Source: Allocoleopsis franciscana PCC 7113 (GTDB taxonomy: Bacteria; Cyanobacteriota; Cyanobacteriia; Cyanobacteriales; Coleofasciculaceae). Taken from it: a stretch of DNA of 64,000 nt. Shown here in pieces: positions 27,526 to 37,086 of this stretch. The notes beneath the pieces are model-generated. The model had not been told where the DNA came from and did not search any database. It worked only from the letters and a program-made list of their open reading frames with translations. Made by a program: the position numbers and the translations under genes. Numbering within the stretch: position 1 is the first letter of the stretch; every line of letters starts with the position of its first letter. Where the stretch lies: positions 161,501-225,500 of the forward strand of contig NC_019738.1 of the NCBI RefSeq assembly GCF_000317515.1, in the 5' to 3' direction.

Positions 27526-29415
27526 TCACTCCATGCCGATTTCCTTTTCACCACTAGAAGTAATGAGTGGGAGCGTCACGGTAAAGGTTGTTCCCACACC
27601 CATTTGACTGTTGACTTTGATAGAGCCACCATGTAACTCAACAGCATTTTTCACAACCACTAAACCTAGCCCTGTCCCAGGAAACTTACTGGCATTGTTA
27701 GCGCGATGGAATGCTTCAAATAAACGGGGCTGGTCTTCTTCTGGAATCCCGATACCTTGGTCTTGTATCTGAAATTCCAAATGGCTGTCGAGGCAGGTGA
27801 GAATAAAGCCAATGGTACTACCAACCGGGGAATACTTGATAGCATTTGAGAGTAAGTTACTCAAAATATGGAACAAGAGTTTTTCATCCAGAGCCACGGA
27901 AATACAAAGATTTAAATCGGGAGAGCTATCGGATTTACAACCTGAACCTTGAGGCGTAAAGATGATGGTGTGTTGACGACCCGTAGAGAGTTGTAACTCT
28001 TCCACCAAACCGTGACAGAACTCAATCACGTTCATCGGAGCAGGATTAAACTCTAATTTTCCGGCTTCAGCCTTACCGACTAGTAAGACATCATCCAACA
28101 TTTGAGTCATGTGTTTGACGCGGGAGTAAATCCGCTCAAAGTGAACTTGTTTTTTCTGGTCACTCCACTTATCGCTGTAACACTCTAGTAATTCCGCTGA
28201 CCCTAAAATGGCCGTTAGAGGAGTGCGAAATTCATGGGATGCCGTGGAAATAAAGCGAGATTTGAGTTCATTAAGTTCTTTCTCTTTTTTGAGAGTCTCA
28301 CGTAGTTCGTCTTCTACCTGTTTACGTTCCGTGATATTACGTAGAATCGCCACGATTTCATCCCCTTCACAGACTGCCAACCGCGCTTCCCAATACGATG
28401 TGTTTCCTTGCCAAGACCATTGATACTCCAAAACTTGTAGTTCACCCGTTTGTCGAGCTTGTTCCATACCCTCCAGAAAGGGTTGAGCGATGGAACTGGG
28501 CAGAACCTCCTGTACTTTTTTGCCCAGGAAATCAGCTTCGTAGAGAAACAACTGGCTCTCTTTTGGTGCTTGGTAGTTCACAAAAACACCATCTCGATTG
28601 AGGCGAAACATCAAGTCGGGGATGGCATTCAACAGAGCACGATTGGTTGCAACACTGCTGAGCAGTGCTTCCTCTGTACATTTCTGCTGCACCACTGTCT
28701 GCTCTAACTTAGCGAGATTCAGCCGTAGCTCTAGCTGGCTGATCACTTGCCGCGCCAAAGCTTGAAGCGCAGTGAGTTGCTGACTGGTTAACTGGCGTGG
28801 AACCCGGTCAATCACACAAAGGGTGCCCAAGGGGAAGTGATCCGGTGTCACGAGGGGAACTCCTGAATAAAACCGAATGTTAGGGTCACTTACAACGAGC
28901 GGATTGGAGGCAAACCGCTCATCCTCTAAAGCATTGGGCACAATCAGCGGCTCTGAAGGCGAAAGAATGGCATGAGCGCAGAAAGCCATTTCTCTGGGTG
29001 TTTCTGTGGCTTCCAGTCCAACTTTTGACTTAAACCACTGCCGTTTTTCATCCACTAGGCTGACTAAGGCAATGGGTGTGTCGCAAATCGAGGCAGCTAG
29101 CACGGTCAGATCGTCAAATGCTTGTTCCGGTAAGGTATCGAGAATTTGATAACGCTGGAGTGCCAGAAGCCGTTGATTCTCATTGTCAGGGTATGGTGCG
29201 GACATGGCTTTTGGTGTGGGAAGCCTCTGCAATCTAGGGGTAGGTATTGTGATGTTTTCCTGCCGGCGGTAAAGCTGGAACAATGAAAACAAGGAGTTGT
29301 TCAGGGCTTGCTGTGTATGGCGGAGAGCTTTAGGAATAATACTCAAAATGTTGCTATCTATCCTTAATTCGAGGGGGATTTGAGAGTAGATGCGGTTGCT
29401 ATCTCTCAACTGCAT
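27526..29415 (-). CDS. GAF-PAS sensor histidine kinase
   Basis: The protein of about 629 residues (ATG 29415; TTG 29427 possible) has a basic N-terminal extension, a GAF domain (about 95-235; IALVSLVDEKRQWFKSKVGL, LGTLCVIDRVPR), a PAS domain (about 255-365), a HisKA box with phospho-acceptor His394 (STASHEFRTPLTAILGSAEL) and a HATPase domain with N box NLLSNAIKYSP, G1 DQGIGIPEED and G2 GTGLGLVVVKNAVELHGG. No membrane helix is clear, so it is probably cytosolic. No response regulator gene is adjacent. It is the distal gene of the minus-strand signalling block. Confidence 0.92.
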   Translation of the reverse strand: MQLRDSNRIYSQIPLELRIDSNILSIIPKALRHTQQALNNSLFSLFQLYRRQENITIPTPRLQRLPTPKAMSAPYPDNENQRLLALQRYQILDTLPEQAFDDLTVLAASICDTPIALVSLVDEKRQWFKSKVGLEATETPREMAFCAHAILSPSEPLIVPNALEDERFASNPLVVSDPNIRFYSGVPLVTPDHFPLGTLCVIDRVPRQLTSQQLTALQALARQVISQLELRLNLAKLEQTVVQQKCTEEALLSSVATNRALLNAIPDLMFRLNRDGVFVNYQAPKESQLFLYEADFLGKKVQEVLPSSIAQPFLEGMEQARQTGELQVLEYQWSWQGNTSYWEARLAVCEGDEIVAILRNITERKQVEDELRETLKKEKELNELKSRFISTASHEFRTPLTAILGSAELLECYSDKWSDQKKQVHFERIYSRVKHMTQMLDDVLLVGKAEAGKLEFNPAPMNVIEFCHGLVEELQLSTGRQHTIIFTPQGSGCKSDSSPDLNLCISVALDEKLLFHILSNLLSNAIKYSPVGSTIGFILTCLDSHLEFQIQDQGIGIPEEDQPRLFEAFHRANNASKFPGTGLGLVVVKNAVELHGGSIKVNSQMGVGTTFTVTLPLITSSGEKEIGME

Positions 29416-29427
29416 CGTTGCACCCAA

Positions 29428-29859
29428 GGAACTGAGGAGTGAAGCTCTAGTTCTTTCTCAATGAAAGGTCAAATAAAATAAATTCTGCAACCGTATATTT
29501 ACGGAGGGACTTGGTATTGAACTCACCAAAGCGCTTTTGTGGCTCTCTCGTGCGTTGGTGACAGCGACTCTTAGAGTGTCGGTTCAGTCATCCAAAATGC
29601 CGAAGCTAACAGATGAATGGGGCGATCAGTCGGTTTTCGCACTAACGGTGGGGAAAAGATCTATCTTCACCCAGGAGACTGAATACAAACTCTGTCAAAC
29701 CTAAAAATCAATTACCAAAAAAAATGCCCTCTCGTTCCCATCGAGGCGAGAGGGTTTCAGTGTCCAAAGGCTTATATTTAAAGAGTAAAGAATAAGTGTG
29801 AAGAATTTGTGAAAACTTCAAACAAGATTGCTTTTTAAAGGTTTTGATGCCCAGAAGGC
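29428..29859. other. Intergenic region between kinase and Crp-type genes
   Basis: No gene is seen apart from the terminator at 29716-29754. It must hold the promoter of the histidine-kinase gene. Confidence 0.4.
29716..29754 (-). terminator. Rho-independent terminator (minus strand)
   Basis: CCCTCTCG and CGAGAGGG form an 8-bp stem; on the minus strand it is followed by CATTTTTTTTGG. It lies about 105 bases past the Crp-type gene's stop and likely ends that transcript. Confidence 0.78.
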
Positions 29860-30564
29860 TCATACAAAACTGTCATTACCAGAGGCAATCGCGGCTAAAG
29901 CTTCTAAGTCTAACACCGTAATTTTACCCCCACGACTGTACGTGACAACTGACTGAATCGTCTTAAACAACCGCACGCACTCTTCATAGGTAATCCCAAT
30001 ACTGCGGGCAATTTGATAATAGGGAAGTTTGATGTTCAGTCGCTGACCTTCCGGAGTGATTTCGGTTCCAGAGTGAGAAACAAAATACTGAATGAACTGT
30101 GCCAAGCGCACGATCGCTCGTTCGGAGACTAATCCATGAACCGTATCATGAAGCAGTTGGAGTCGCTGATTGAAGACACTCAGCATTCGCAAAGCGATCT
30201 CAGGCGTTTGGCGAATAGCCTCTACTAAGCCATCCCGTTCAATCGTGAGAATCTGGCAATTCGTCTCGGCGGTGACAGTGGCGGGAGCAATCCCATTGCC
30301 AAAAATAGCGGGTGCTGCAAAAATTTCTCCAGCGAATAAGGTGCGGAGGATGGTTTCCTTGCCAGTTGGCGCTGTCTTGGTGACACGCAAAGAACCCTTA
30401 AGCAGACTGTGCAGTTTTGAGGAAAGGCGATCGCCTTCTTGCATGAGGATTTCCCCTTGCTGGTATTGCTGAACTTGGCTAAAGGGTTGTAAGCGTTCTA
30501 ACTCTGAAGGCTCTAAATGCCGAAAAACCAGAATTTGAGAGAGTTCCTCGATGGTGGCTTGCAA
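29860..30564 (-). CDS. Crp/Fnr-family transcriptional regulator
   Basis: The 234-residue protein has an N-terminal cyclic-nucleotide-binding-like beta-roll (about 10-120; GEILMQEGDRLSSKLHSLLK, RTLFAGEIFAAPAIFGNG), a dimer helix, and a C-terminal winged helix (about 170-225; YYQIARSIGITYEECVRLFK). The phosphate-binding cassette reads GEIF...GIAPATV where cAMP-binding CRPs have an arginine (R-T/S-A), so cAMP binding is doubtful. No iron-sulfur cysteines are seen. It starts at a TTG (30564). It lies three genes from an adenylate cyclase on the same strand. Confidence 0.87.
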   Translation of the reverse strand: MQATIEELSQILVFRHLEPSELERLQPFSQVQQYQQGEILMQEGDRLSSKLHSLLKGSLRVTKTAPTGKETILRTLFAGEIFAAPAIFGNGIAPATVTAETNCQILTIERDGLVEAIRQTPEIALRMLSVFNQRLQLLHDTVHGLVSERAIVRLAQFIQYFVSHSGTEITPEGQRLNIKLPYYQIARSIGITYEECVRLFKTIQSVVTYSRGGKITVLDLEALAAIASGNDSFV

Positions 30565-30638
30565 GGTTATCTTAAAATATTGCAGGGTGGAGGTTGAAGG
30601 TTGAAATCAAAATTTTATTTTTCATACTTGACATTTTA

Positions 30639-31646
30639 TTATTTAACTAACGTTGATTCAGCTTCCGCTAAAGCTCCGATAATCACAAACTTGCCGTACA
30701 ATTTAGTTCGGGTTCCGCAAATTTTTAGCTCAATCTGTCTGCCATCTTTCCGTTGCCCTTTAAATCGACATAAAAGGCGTTGAATTTGCCCCTGAAGACA
30801 TTGATTAATTTGCTTAGCTATAAAACCACGATTCTTGGGAGTAACGAGGTTGATTACTGACTCCAAGGAGATGAGTTCCCCAAAGGTATAGCCAAAAATT
30901 TCAGCGAACCGATGGTTAACGTAGAGAAAATTCCCATCTCCAAACATAATATAAATGCCGAGCTTCGATAATTCATCCTCACTCGTCATCTCTTCTTCAA
31001 TGAGGTTTAACTCTTTATGCTGTAATTCTGAGTCAGCGTGTCGGAATTTACTATAAAGTTCGGCATTTTCCAGAATTATAGCCATTTGCTGAGCCGTCAT
31101 CTGCATTAAACGTGCGGAATCGGGACTAAAGTGTTCTGGCTGTGAGTGCATTAGCGTGAGAACACCGAGTAATAGCTTACCCTTGAGGATGGGAACACAG
31201 AGTGCAGAGCGAACTTCGTAAGGCTGATTGTGTAGTGTGATCCAGCGCTCATCCTTTAATGTGTCGGTGATCAATCCAACTTGGCGGTTTCGGACAACCC
31301 AGCCTGCCAATCCTTTGTTTAAAACTTCGCCAATTAGTCGTTGTTTCTGTGCGCGGATGGTAGCGCCGCGAGCTAGGATACTCTCGGTGACAATACCGGA
31401 CTCATCAAGTAAAAATAGACTCCCTTCTTCAGCGTTGGTGATGCGACGAGCAATGCTCAACGTTTGTTGCAACAATCCCCTTAACATTAAGGTTCCATTT
31501 GATGTTTGCAACATGGTTACTAAACTCCTCATGAGTTCCTGCTGAGCATCAAACACGGTTTTTACGCCCCTAAGGTGGGCAACTTCTCGGCGTAGTTCAG
31601 TTATTTCCTGAATGAGTGGGTTTTGTGTTGGGCTGCGATCGCTCAT
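30639..31646 (-). CDS. GAF-PAS domain sensor protein without output domain
   Basis: The protein of 335 residues (ATG 31646 after GAGGGAAAG) has a coiled-coil start, a GAF domain (about 65-200; EEGSLFLLDESGIVTESILA, LCVPILKGKLLLGVLTLMHS) and a C-terminal PAS domain (about 225-330; IYIMFGDGNFLYVNHRFAEI). No kinase, cyclase, GGDEF or DNA-binding domain follows, so it must act through a partner protein. It lies between the Crp-type gene and the channel gene, all on the minus strand. Confidence 0.85.
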   Translation of the reverse strand: MSDRSPTQNPLIQEITELRREVAHLRGVKTVFDAQQELMRSLVTMLQTSNGTLMLRGLLQQTLSIARRITNAEEGSLFLLDESGIVTESILARGATIRAQKQRLIGEVLNKGLAGWVVRNRQVGLITDTLKDERWITLHNQPYEVRSALCVPILKGKLLLGVLTLMHSQPEHFSPDSARLMQMTAQQMAIILENAELYSKFRHADSELQHKELNLIEEEMTSEDELSKLGIYIMFGDGNFLYVNHRFAEIFGYTFGELISLESVINLVTPKNRGFIAKQINQCLQGQIQRLLCRFKGQRKDGRQIELKICGTRTKLYGKFVIIGALAEAESTLVK

Positions 31647-31792
31647 CTTTCCCTCGTTAGTAAAATGCACCTTAGCTGAAAGCTGGTAATGATGGTTCAG
31701 GAGGCTTTGCCGAACAAGCAGGACGCCTGTCACTTAGGATATCTCGATGCCCAACTCAGTACTATCAGCTTTCTTTTTGACTTATTACTAAC

Positions 31793-33250
31793 TTAAAGGC
31801 TAAAGAGGTTATTTAACCGTTTCCGAACCCAAGCTACAGGATTTTTATCATCCTCTGCGGCATCCACTAACCCCATCGCTCGTAACTGCTGTTGCCGCTC
31901 CGCTAATTCTTCTTGATGCTTGCCTAACTCTTCAATGATAATTTCGGCTAACTCTGGCTGTTCGTGCAATAGTTTTTCAAATCCCTTGTTATTGATCACA
32001 AATAAAATAGTATCTTCTAAGGCTCGAACGGATGCTGTCCGAGGAATGCCTAACATTAAAGAAAGTTCTCCAAAAAAATTCCCTGTTTCTAGGGTTGTGA
32101 GCCGCTTATCCAACTTCTCGACAAAGACTTCGATAGAACCCGAAAGAATAATATAAAAGGCATCCCCTGGATCGCCTTCTCGAAATAAGATTCTGGATTC
32201 TCCTAGACGTTTGCGATACCCGATTTCAATCAATTGCCGTAATTCTAAGTCAGTAAAATTGTGAAAGTAAGTAACTTGCCTGAGCAAATCTCTAATCGCT
32301 AAGGGCTTTGACAGTTGTTTAGGTAATTCTTGCTGCACCATTTGAGGTGTATCGTGTCCATTACTCCTAGAAATCGGGCTTGGGCTGAATACTTCAGCAT
32401 TACGAAACCACAAATCCATTTGTGGGAAGGGAATCGTGATTCCTTGTTGGCGTAAGTTATATTCAATGATAAAATTCAAAGAGCTTTTAATCTGAGGTTC
32501 TCGGTCAATTCGATTTACCCATACCCAGAGTTCAAAACCTAAACAACTATCCATAAAGCCCTTAAAAATAACTTCGGGAGTCGGCTCATGAAATACGGCT
32601 TTTTCCATATACGCTGACTTTAAAAGAATTTCTGTTACGACTACTGGATCGCTGTTGTAGGAAACACCCACAGGAACTTTAATTCTTGACTTGAAGCCAT
32701 CATAGCTCCAGTTGACAATTCTATCCTCTGCCAGTTTGCTATTAGGAACGACTACATATGCTCCATCTCTTGTACGAATTAAAGTAGAGCGAATTGAAAT
32801 TTCTCTTATAAAGCCTGAAAGACTATTAAGTTCAACAAAGTCTCCCACCTTCAACTTTCTTTCCAGCAATAAAGTTAAACCACTGACAAAGTTTTTTGTT
32901 GCGTCTTGTAATCCTAATCCAATTCCAACACCTAAGCCACCGACTAAGACGGCTAAAGAAGCAAGATTAAAGCCAGTTGTTTGCAGGACGACGATTAAAC
33001 CTAATGTGCCAAAACTATAACTAATGATGGTTGCGATCGCTTCTCGATTACCCTCATCAATGTTCAATCTAATAAGCAGTCGATGCTTAAGGAAATTCTT
33101 GCAAGCACGAGTAATAAAAAAAACGAATAGTAATGATAAAATAAGTTGAAATATTGAGCCAATTGATACAGGAGTGTCCCCAAGTTTAAAAAGGGGTGAA
33201 GCCACAATATGGTAGATTCTTGTGAAAATTTCCTGCGGAATATTGTTCAT
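31793..33250 (-). CDS. MscS mechanosensitive channel with cyclic-nucleotide-binding domain
   Basis: The 485-residue protein has three membrane helices (about 30-50, 72-95 and 95-120), the MscS pore-helix and beta-domain (VGGLGVGIGLGLQDATKNFV, LKVGDFVELNSLSGFIREIS, VVVPNSKLAEDRIVNWSYDG) and, after a linker, a C-terminal cNMP-binding domain (about 345-465) with the complete cassette NFFGELSLMLGIPRTASVRA, including the Arg that contacts the cyclic phosphate. Such fusions are thought to be channels gated or tuned by cyclic nucleotides. The next minus-strand gene upstream is an adenylate cyclase, a natural source of the ligand (inference). Confidence 0.92.
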   Translation of the reverse strand: MNNIPQEIFTRIYHIVASPLFKLGDTPVSIGSIFQLILSLLFVFFITRACKNFLKHRLLIRLNIDEGNREAIATIISYSFGTLGLIVVLQTTGFNLASLAVLVGGLGVGIGLGLQDATKNFVSGLTLLLERKLKVGDFVELNSLSGFIREISIRSTLIRTRDGAYVVVPNSKLAEDRIVNWSYDGFKSRIKVPVGVSYNSDPVVVTEILLKSAYMEKAVFHEPTPEVIFKGFMDSCLGFELWVWVNRIDREPQIKSSLNFIIEYNLRQQGITIPFPQMDLWFRNAEVFSPSPISRSNGHDTPQMVQQELPKQLSKPLAIRDLLRQVTYFHNFTDLELRQLIEIGYRKRLGESRILFREGDPGDAFYIILSGSIEVFVEKLDKRLTTLETGNFFGELSLMLGIPRTASVRALEDTILFVINNKGFEKLLHEQPELAEIIIEELGKHQEELAERQQQLRAMGLVDAAEDDKNPVAWVRKRLNNLFSL

Positions 33251-33841
33251 TATTGTCCGTTACATGTGTAGGGATGAAAGAAAATCTTCTGTAACTGAAG
33301 AACTCTGGCTTGTGGAGGATAAGGGAGGTAGCTATTTCTAAATGATAGGATGAAATATTTTTAAAGACATCGGTAGCTTCAGCAGGATTCAAGATTCAGG
33401 TGTAAAACAATGAGATTTGTCATGTCTCCCCCTGATTTCTTTGGAGGTGATGTAATGGCATACTTCATATTTCATAATGCGCTAACATCCTTTATACTTT
33501 ACCCTTGAGTTAACTTATTACTTAAATACCGATTATAAAAGAATTATAAAATTCATTAGCCAGATTAATTTAAAAAGATTAATTTAGGGTTATGAGATAA
33601 TTTATGTTTCAATCCCGCCCAATGTATTCATAACTTCATTTGGCTGGAGCTAAATAAAGTATCTTAGGGCGTTTCAGCGCCAGATTAAATTACTCGATCC
33701 GACTTCGACTTAGGCTTAGGGATTCTTGTTTTACCATTTCCTGCAATGTGAGGAGCAAATCAGGATGTATTACTCAGAACCTACCAATATTAACTTCAAT
33801 CTATCTCTTTCATCGAGGGTTATTATTTCACTATCTCGGCA
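33251..33841. other. AT-rich intergenic region between channel and cyclase
   Basis: About 590 bases. No long gene is present. It holds a 17-codon frame with a perfect Shine-Dalgarno on the plus strand (33455-33508) and AT-rich DNA that should carry the channel promoter. Confidence 0.4.
33455..33508 (+). CDS. Possible 17-codon peptide with perfect ribosome-binding site
   Basis: GGAGGTGAT (33443-33451) is a full anti-16S match, three bases before ATG at 33455; the frame reads MAYFIFHNALTSFILYP and stops at 33508. No downstream plus-strand gene follows, so it is not an obvious leader peptide. It may be a chance match. Confidence 0.22.
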   Translation: MAYFIFHNALTSFILYP

Positions 33842-36079
33842 TTAATGATGAGAAGAGGTAGATTCGTAAAGTTCATCGAGCATTGCTTCTATATCTGGGG
33901 GTAAAGAAGTAAAATGAATGCAAAAATTTCCATTGTCCGTCTTTTTTTCGATAACTTTTGCATAGATATCTTCAGTGGCTGAGTCTGGGGTATTTGAAGT
34001 TAATAAATTGAATTTAATATTACTTAAAGCAACGACAGGAGATTGAGAACTGACTTCAGCCCCTTTAGCCGATAGTTTGACTAAATTGCCTCTTAACATA
34101 ACAGCACTAACATGCTTCCCATCGAGAATAGCGTATTGAATCGGAATAGCTTCAGCCAATGGAAAGAATTCTTCTTCTTGTTGTTTCAAAAATAGATTGT
34201 ATTCTCCACTAATCCCGACAATATCATAGATGGTGACGGGCTTTTTAACACCTTTGGTATAGACCTCCTTTTGCCCCTCCACTTTAACAATTGAGCCAGC
34301 TTCTTTTAAGGTTAATTCTGATATCAGTACTTGACCTCCTACTGTATAAGATTCAATGCGGTAAGTTAGGTTAACTTGGCTACCTACAACACCGTACTTG
34401 GTACGTTTCTCTGAGCCAATATTCCCCACGACTACATCACCCGTATTGATTCCAATACCCATTTCTAGGTGTGGCAAGTCTAATTGCTTCATTTTTTCAT
34501 TAACTGAATCCATGGCTAGCTGCATGGCAATTCCACAGGCGATCGCTCTTTGAGCATCATCCTCTCTCGCCGTAGGAGCACCAAACAAAACTAAAATTCC
34601 ATCCCCCATAAACTCATCAATAGTTCCCTGGTACTGAGTAATCACATCTGCCATGTACCCTAAGTAAAGGTTGAGAACTTTAATCACCTCTTCAGGAGAT
34701 AATCGTTCCGATAGAGCTGTGAATCCTCTTAAATCCGACGTCAAAATTGTAATTTTCCGTCTCTCGCCACCGAGTTTTAATCCTTCAGGATGTTCTAGTA
34801 AATTAGCAACCACTTCATCCGTCAAATAGCGCCCAAACGTCTTACGAATTCCTCTAGCCGTTTGAGCAATATAAGCCATAATGACCAAGGCAGAACCCGA
34901 CAAAGCTAAAACGGGTGGAATAACCGGTATCCACCATCCCCCCACAAAAGCTATATAGGTGCTGCCGACCAAAGTTCCGCCAGCTAGAAGTGGCCCCAAT
35001 GCGCGATGGATGGACAAATTGGTAACCCCACCGGTGTATCGTCCCTGCCAACTTAAAACACCACCTACGGTAGCCCAAACCAAAACCCACAGCCACTCTA
35101 AGGGTTCAGGCCAACTCTTGAGCAGAGAACGACCTTCAACAGCGGCGCTGAGTACCTGACTGGTGATATTAGCATGAATTTCTACCCCAGCCATGCGCTC
35201 TGGGCTGCTGAGCAGAGTGCTACTGTAAGGGGTAAAGTATAAATCGGGGAAAGTCTCACTCACTCCACCAATTAAAATGATGCGATCGCGCCCCCAATCC
35301 TTCGGCACCTTATCGTTGAGAATATCTCTCATCGGGACAATGGTGAAGCGATTGCTCGGTCCCCGGTAATTCAACAATACCTGGTAGCCTCCATCATCTG
35401 CTCGGATATATCCCCCATCATGGGATTGAAAGCGCTCAAAAGTTGTTTTACCCAACCGCCAATTGGTTGTTTCTGGAATTTCTTGGATCTGGATGCCTTC
35501 CTTCTCCAGATACAGCAACGCCAAATACATACCCAAACTGGGCATCATTTCCCCTTGTGGAGTCTGTACAAATAACAAATCACGCCGTATTTTGTTATCA
35601 GCATCCACGATCAAATCATTAGAACCCACTTGTCCTTTCGCTTTGAGTACGGGGGGAGGTGCCACTGCCTCTCGGCTGCTATTTCCTACTACCTTTTGAA
35701 TTCCAATGAGATTCGGGGTAGATTTAAACACCTGAACTAATTTCTTATGACCCGGTTCTACAGGTAAATCGCGATAAATGTCCAACCCGATAGCTCTCGG
35801 CTGCATCGCTTTGAGTTTTTCTAATAATCGCGCATACACTTCATCGGGAATAATGGGTTGTCCAATGGCTCGGATATCGGCTTCATCAATACCGACAATC
35901 ACAATTCGCTCGTCTTTTGATTCAAGGGGACGCAGCCGAAAATACTGATCATAAGCAGTCCACTCCCAAGGCTGTAAAAGGCCCAGCATTCGCAGGAGAA
36001 TCACTAATCCTGCCGTCGTGGGAGCCGTAATCCACACCCCGCGCCAATTCCAAAGCAACCGCTTGAATCGTTCTTTCAT
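33842..36079 (-). CDS. CHASE2-domain adenylate cyclase with C-terminal PilZ-like region
   Basis: The 745-residue protein has an N-terminal membrane helix, an extracytoplasmic CHASE2 domain (about 45-320), three membrane helices (about 325-425) and a class III cyclase domain (about 445-620). Both metal aspartates are present (LTSDLRGF and DEFMGDGILVLFGAP), as are the adenine-specifying Lys in EKRTKYGVVG and the transition-state Asn/Arg (SQVNLTYRIES), so it should be an active cAMP-forming enzyme. The last 110 residues look PilZ-like (inference). CHASE2 is thought to sense an unknown external signal. It lies upstream of the cyclic-nucleotide channel gene and downstream of a DUF928 gene. Confidence 0.93.
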   Translation of the reverse strand: MKERFKRLLWNWRGVWITAPTTAGLVILLRMLGLLQPWEWTAYDQYFRLRPLESKDERIVIVGIDEADIRAIGQPIIPDEVYARLLEKLKAMQPRAIGLDIYRDLPVEPGHKKLVQVFKSTPNLIGIQKVVGNSSREAVAPPPVLKAKGQVGSNDLIVDADNKIRRDLLFVQTPQGEMMPSLGMYLALLYLEKEGIQIQEIPETTNWRLGKTTFERFQSHDGGYIRADDGGYQVLLNYRGPSNRFTIVPMRDILNDKVPKDWGRDRIILIGGVSETFPDLYFTPYSSTLLSSPERMAGVEIHANITSQVLSAAVEGRSLLKSWPEPLEWLWVLVWATVGGVLSWQGRYTGGVTNLSIHRALGPLLAGGTLVGSTYIAFVGGWWIPVIPPVLALSGSALVIMAYIAQTARGIRKTFGRYLTDEVVANLLEHPEGLKLGGERRKITILTSDLRGFTALSERLSPEEVIKVLNLYLGYMADVITQYQGTIDEFMGDGILVLFGAPTAREDDAQRAIACGIAMQLAMDSVNEKMKQLDLPHLEMGIGINTGDVVVGNIGSEKRTKYGVVGSQVNLTYRIESYTVGGQVLISELTLKEAGSIVKVEGQKEVYTKGVKKPVTIYDIVGISGEYNLFLKQQEEEFFPLAEAIPIQYAILDGKHVSAVMLRGNLVKLSAKGAEVSSQSPVVALSNIKFNLLTSNTPDSATEDIYAKVIEKKTDNGNFCIHFTSLPPDIEAMLDELYESTSSHH

Positions 36080-36197
36080 AAGATTGTGTTCAAAATTGAA
36101 CAGTAAGGATGAAGTAAAGCCAGAAGTTAAAGTATGAAGTATGAAACAATTTTCGGGTTCATTTTGTATCTTCTATCCTTCATCCTTTTTGTTCAGT

Positions 36198-36340
36198 TAA
36201 GTAGGTAGGTACAAATAAGCGCAGGTATGTGAACAAATGTTAAGAGCTTAAAACCCTTATTCCTTCTGCCTACTCCTGGGGAGAACGCTGCGCGAACTGC
36301 CTTCTGCCTTGCCTCAACGACAAATATGCCAACCTACTTA
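36198..36340. repeat. Short inverted-repeat element (MITE-like) at the DUF928 3' end
   Basis: TAAGTAGGTAGGTACAAATA (36198-36217) and a related inverted end (reverse complement of 36321-36340, TAAGTAGGTTGGCATATTTG) frame about 143 bases. The interior includes GAACGCTGCGCGAACTGCC, which recurs inverted in the element near 61700. The right end supplies the stop codon of the DUF928 gene. A further copy of the left end lies at 37451. Confidence 0.55.
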
Positions 36341-37086
36341 TCGACTCTACAGCACTCAATCAGTGGTGCATTCGCGATTTCTTTTAGCTCCACTGACTCT
36401 AACAGTTCTTTCCAAGCCGCATTAATATTGCGATCGCTCGGACGATCATGGCGTAATTGAGCCAGAATACTGATAGTTTCTTGCCAAATTCCCGCTTCTG
36501 CATAAATCTCTGCCTGCTGTAGAGGTTGTCTGGCGGCGGCTAACTGAGCTTTTTGTGTTGCAGTGAGGGCAGTACGCTTGATCTTCCCTCCCACCGACCG
36601 ATTCTGTTCTTCATTTTCCGGACTCTGATCGAGCGCTAATGTCCAATCGTATTCTTGACCCATTTTCAACTCTACAGTTCTGGGAAGGCTAAGCTTCACC
36701 ACACCCGGAATACCTTCGAGTGCCACCTTGGTTTGGTAAACAAGCTGTCCCTCAGGGTCATAAACCACAAAATCTGCGGATTTTGCTTCTGTTTTAGGAA
36801 TATACCAATATAAAGTTGGCTGGTCTGAAACGGTTGTTACTATATTGTTTTGGGGAGACAAGACAGTTAAATGGGAAGACAAGCTGACTCCAGACATGAG
36901 TCGTCCTCCACGCGTCCCTCCCCCGATTGCTGTCCGGGGAGACCCTACAGGCGTGCTAGGAAATTTGATACTAACGTATAGCGGCTGTGCGCTGAGTGGT
37001 GGTGTTTCCAAAGACAACGGCGCAAGTGCAACACACAAAGCAACGGAAAAAGTTGCCACATAAGAACTCAACTTGTGATACCCCAT
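36334..37086 (-). CDS. DUF928 domain protein, exported
   Basis: The 250-residue protein has a signal peptide (FSVALCVALAPLSLETPPLS, probable cleavage after AQ), then the DUF928 domain: GGTRGG near residue 57, PTLYWYIPKTEAKSADFVVY, LSLPRTVELKMGQEYDWTLA and helical C-terminal repeats (AEIYAEAGIWQETISILAQL). DUF928 proteins are typical of cyanobacteria and commonly sit beside CHASE2-protein genes, as here; function unknown, probably periplasmic. The final codons and TAG stop come from an inverted-repeat element, so the native C-terminus may have changed. Confidence 0.88.
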   Translation of the reverse strand: MGYHKLSSYVATFSVALCVALAPLSLETPPLSAQPLYVSIKFPSTPVGSPRTAIGGGTRGGRLMSGVSLSSHLTVLSPQNNIVTTVSDQPTLYWYIPKTEAKSADFVVYDPEGQLVYQTKVALEGIPGVVKLSLPRTVELKMGQEYDWTLALDQSPENEEQNRSVGGKIKRTALTATQKAQLAAARQPLQQAEIYAEAGIWQETISILAQLRHDRPSDRNINAAWKELLESVELKEIANAPLIECCRVDK

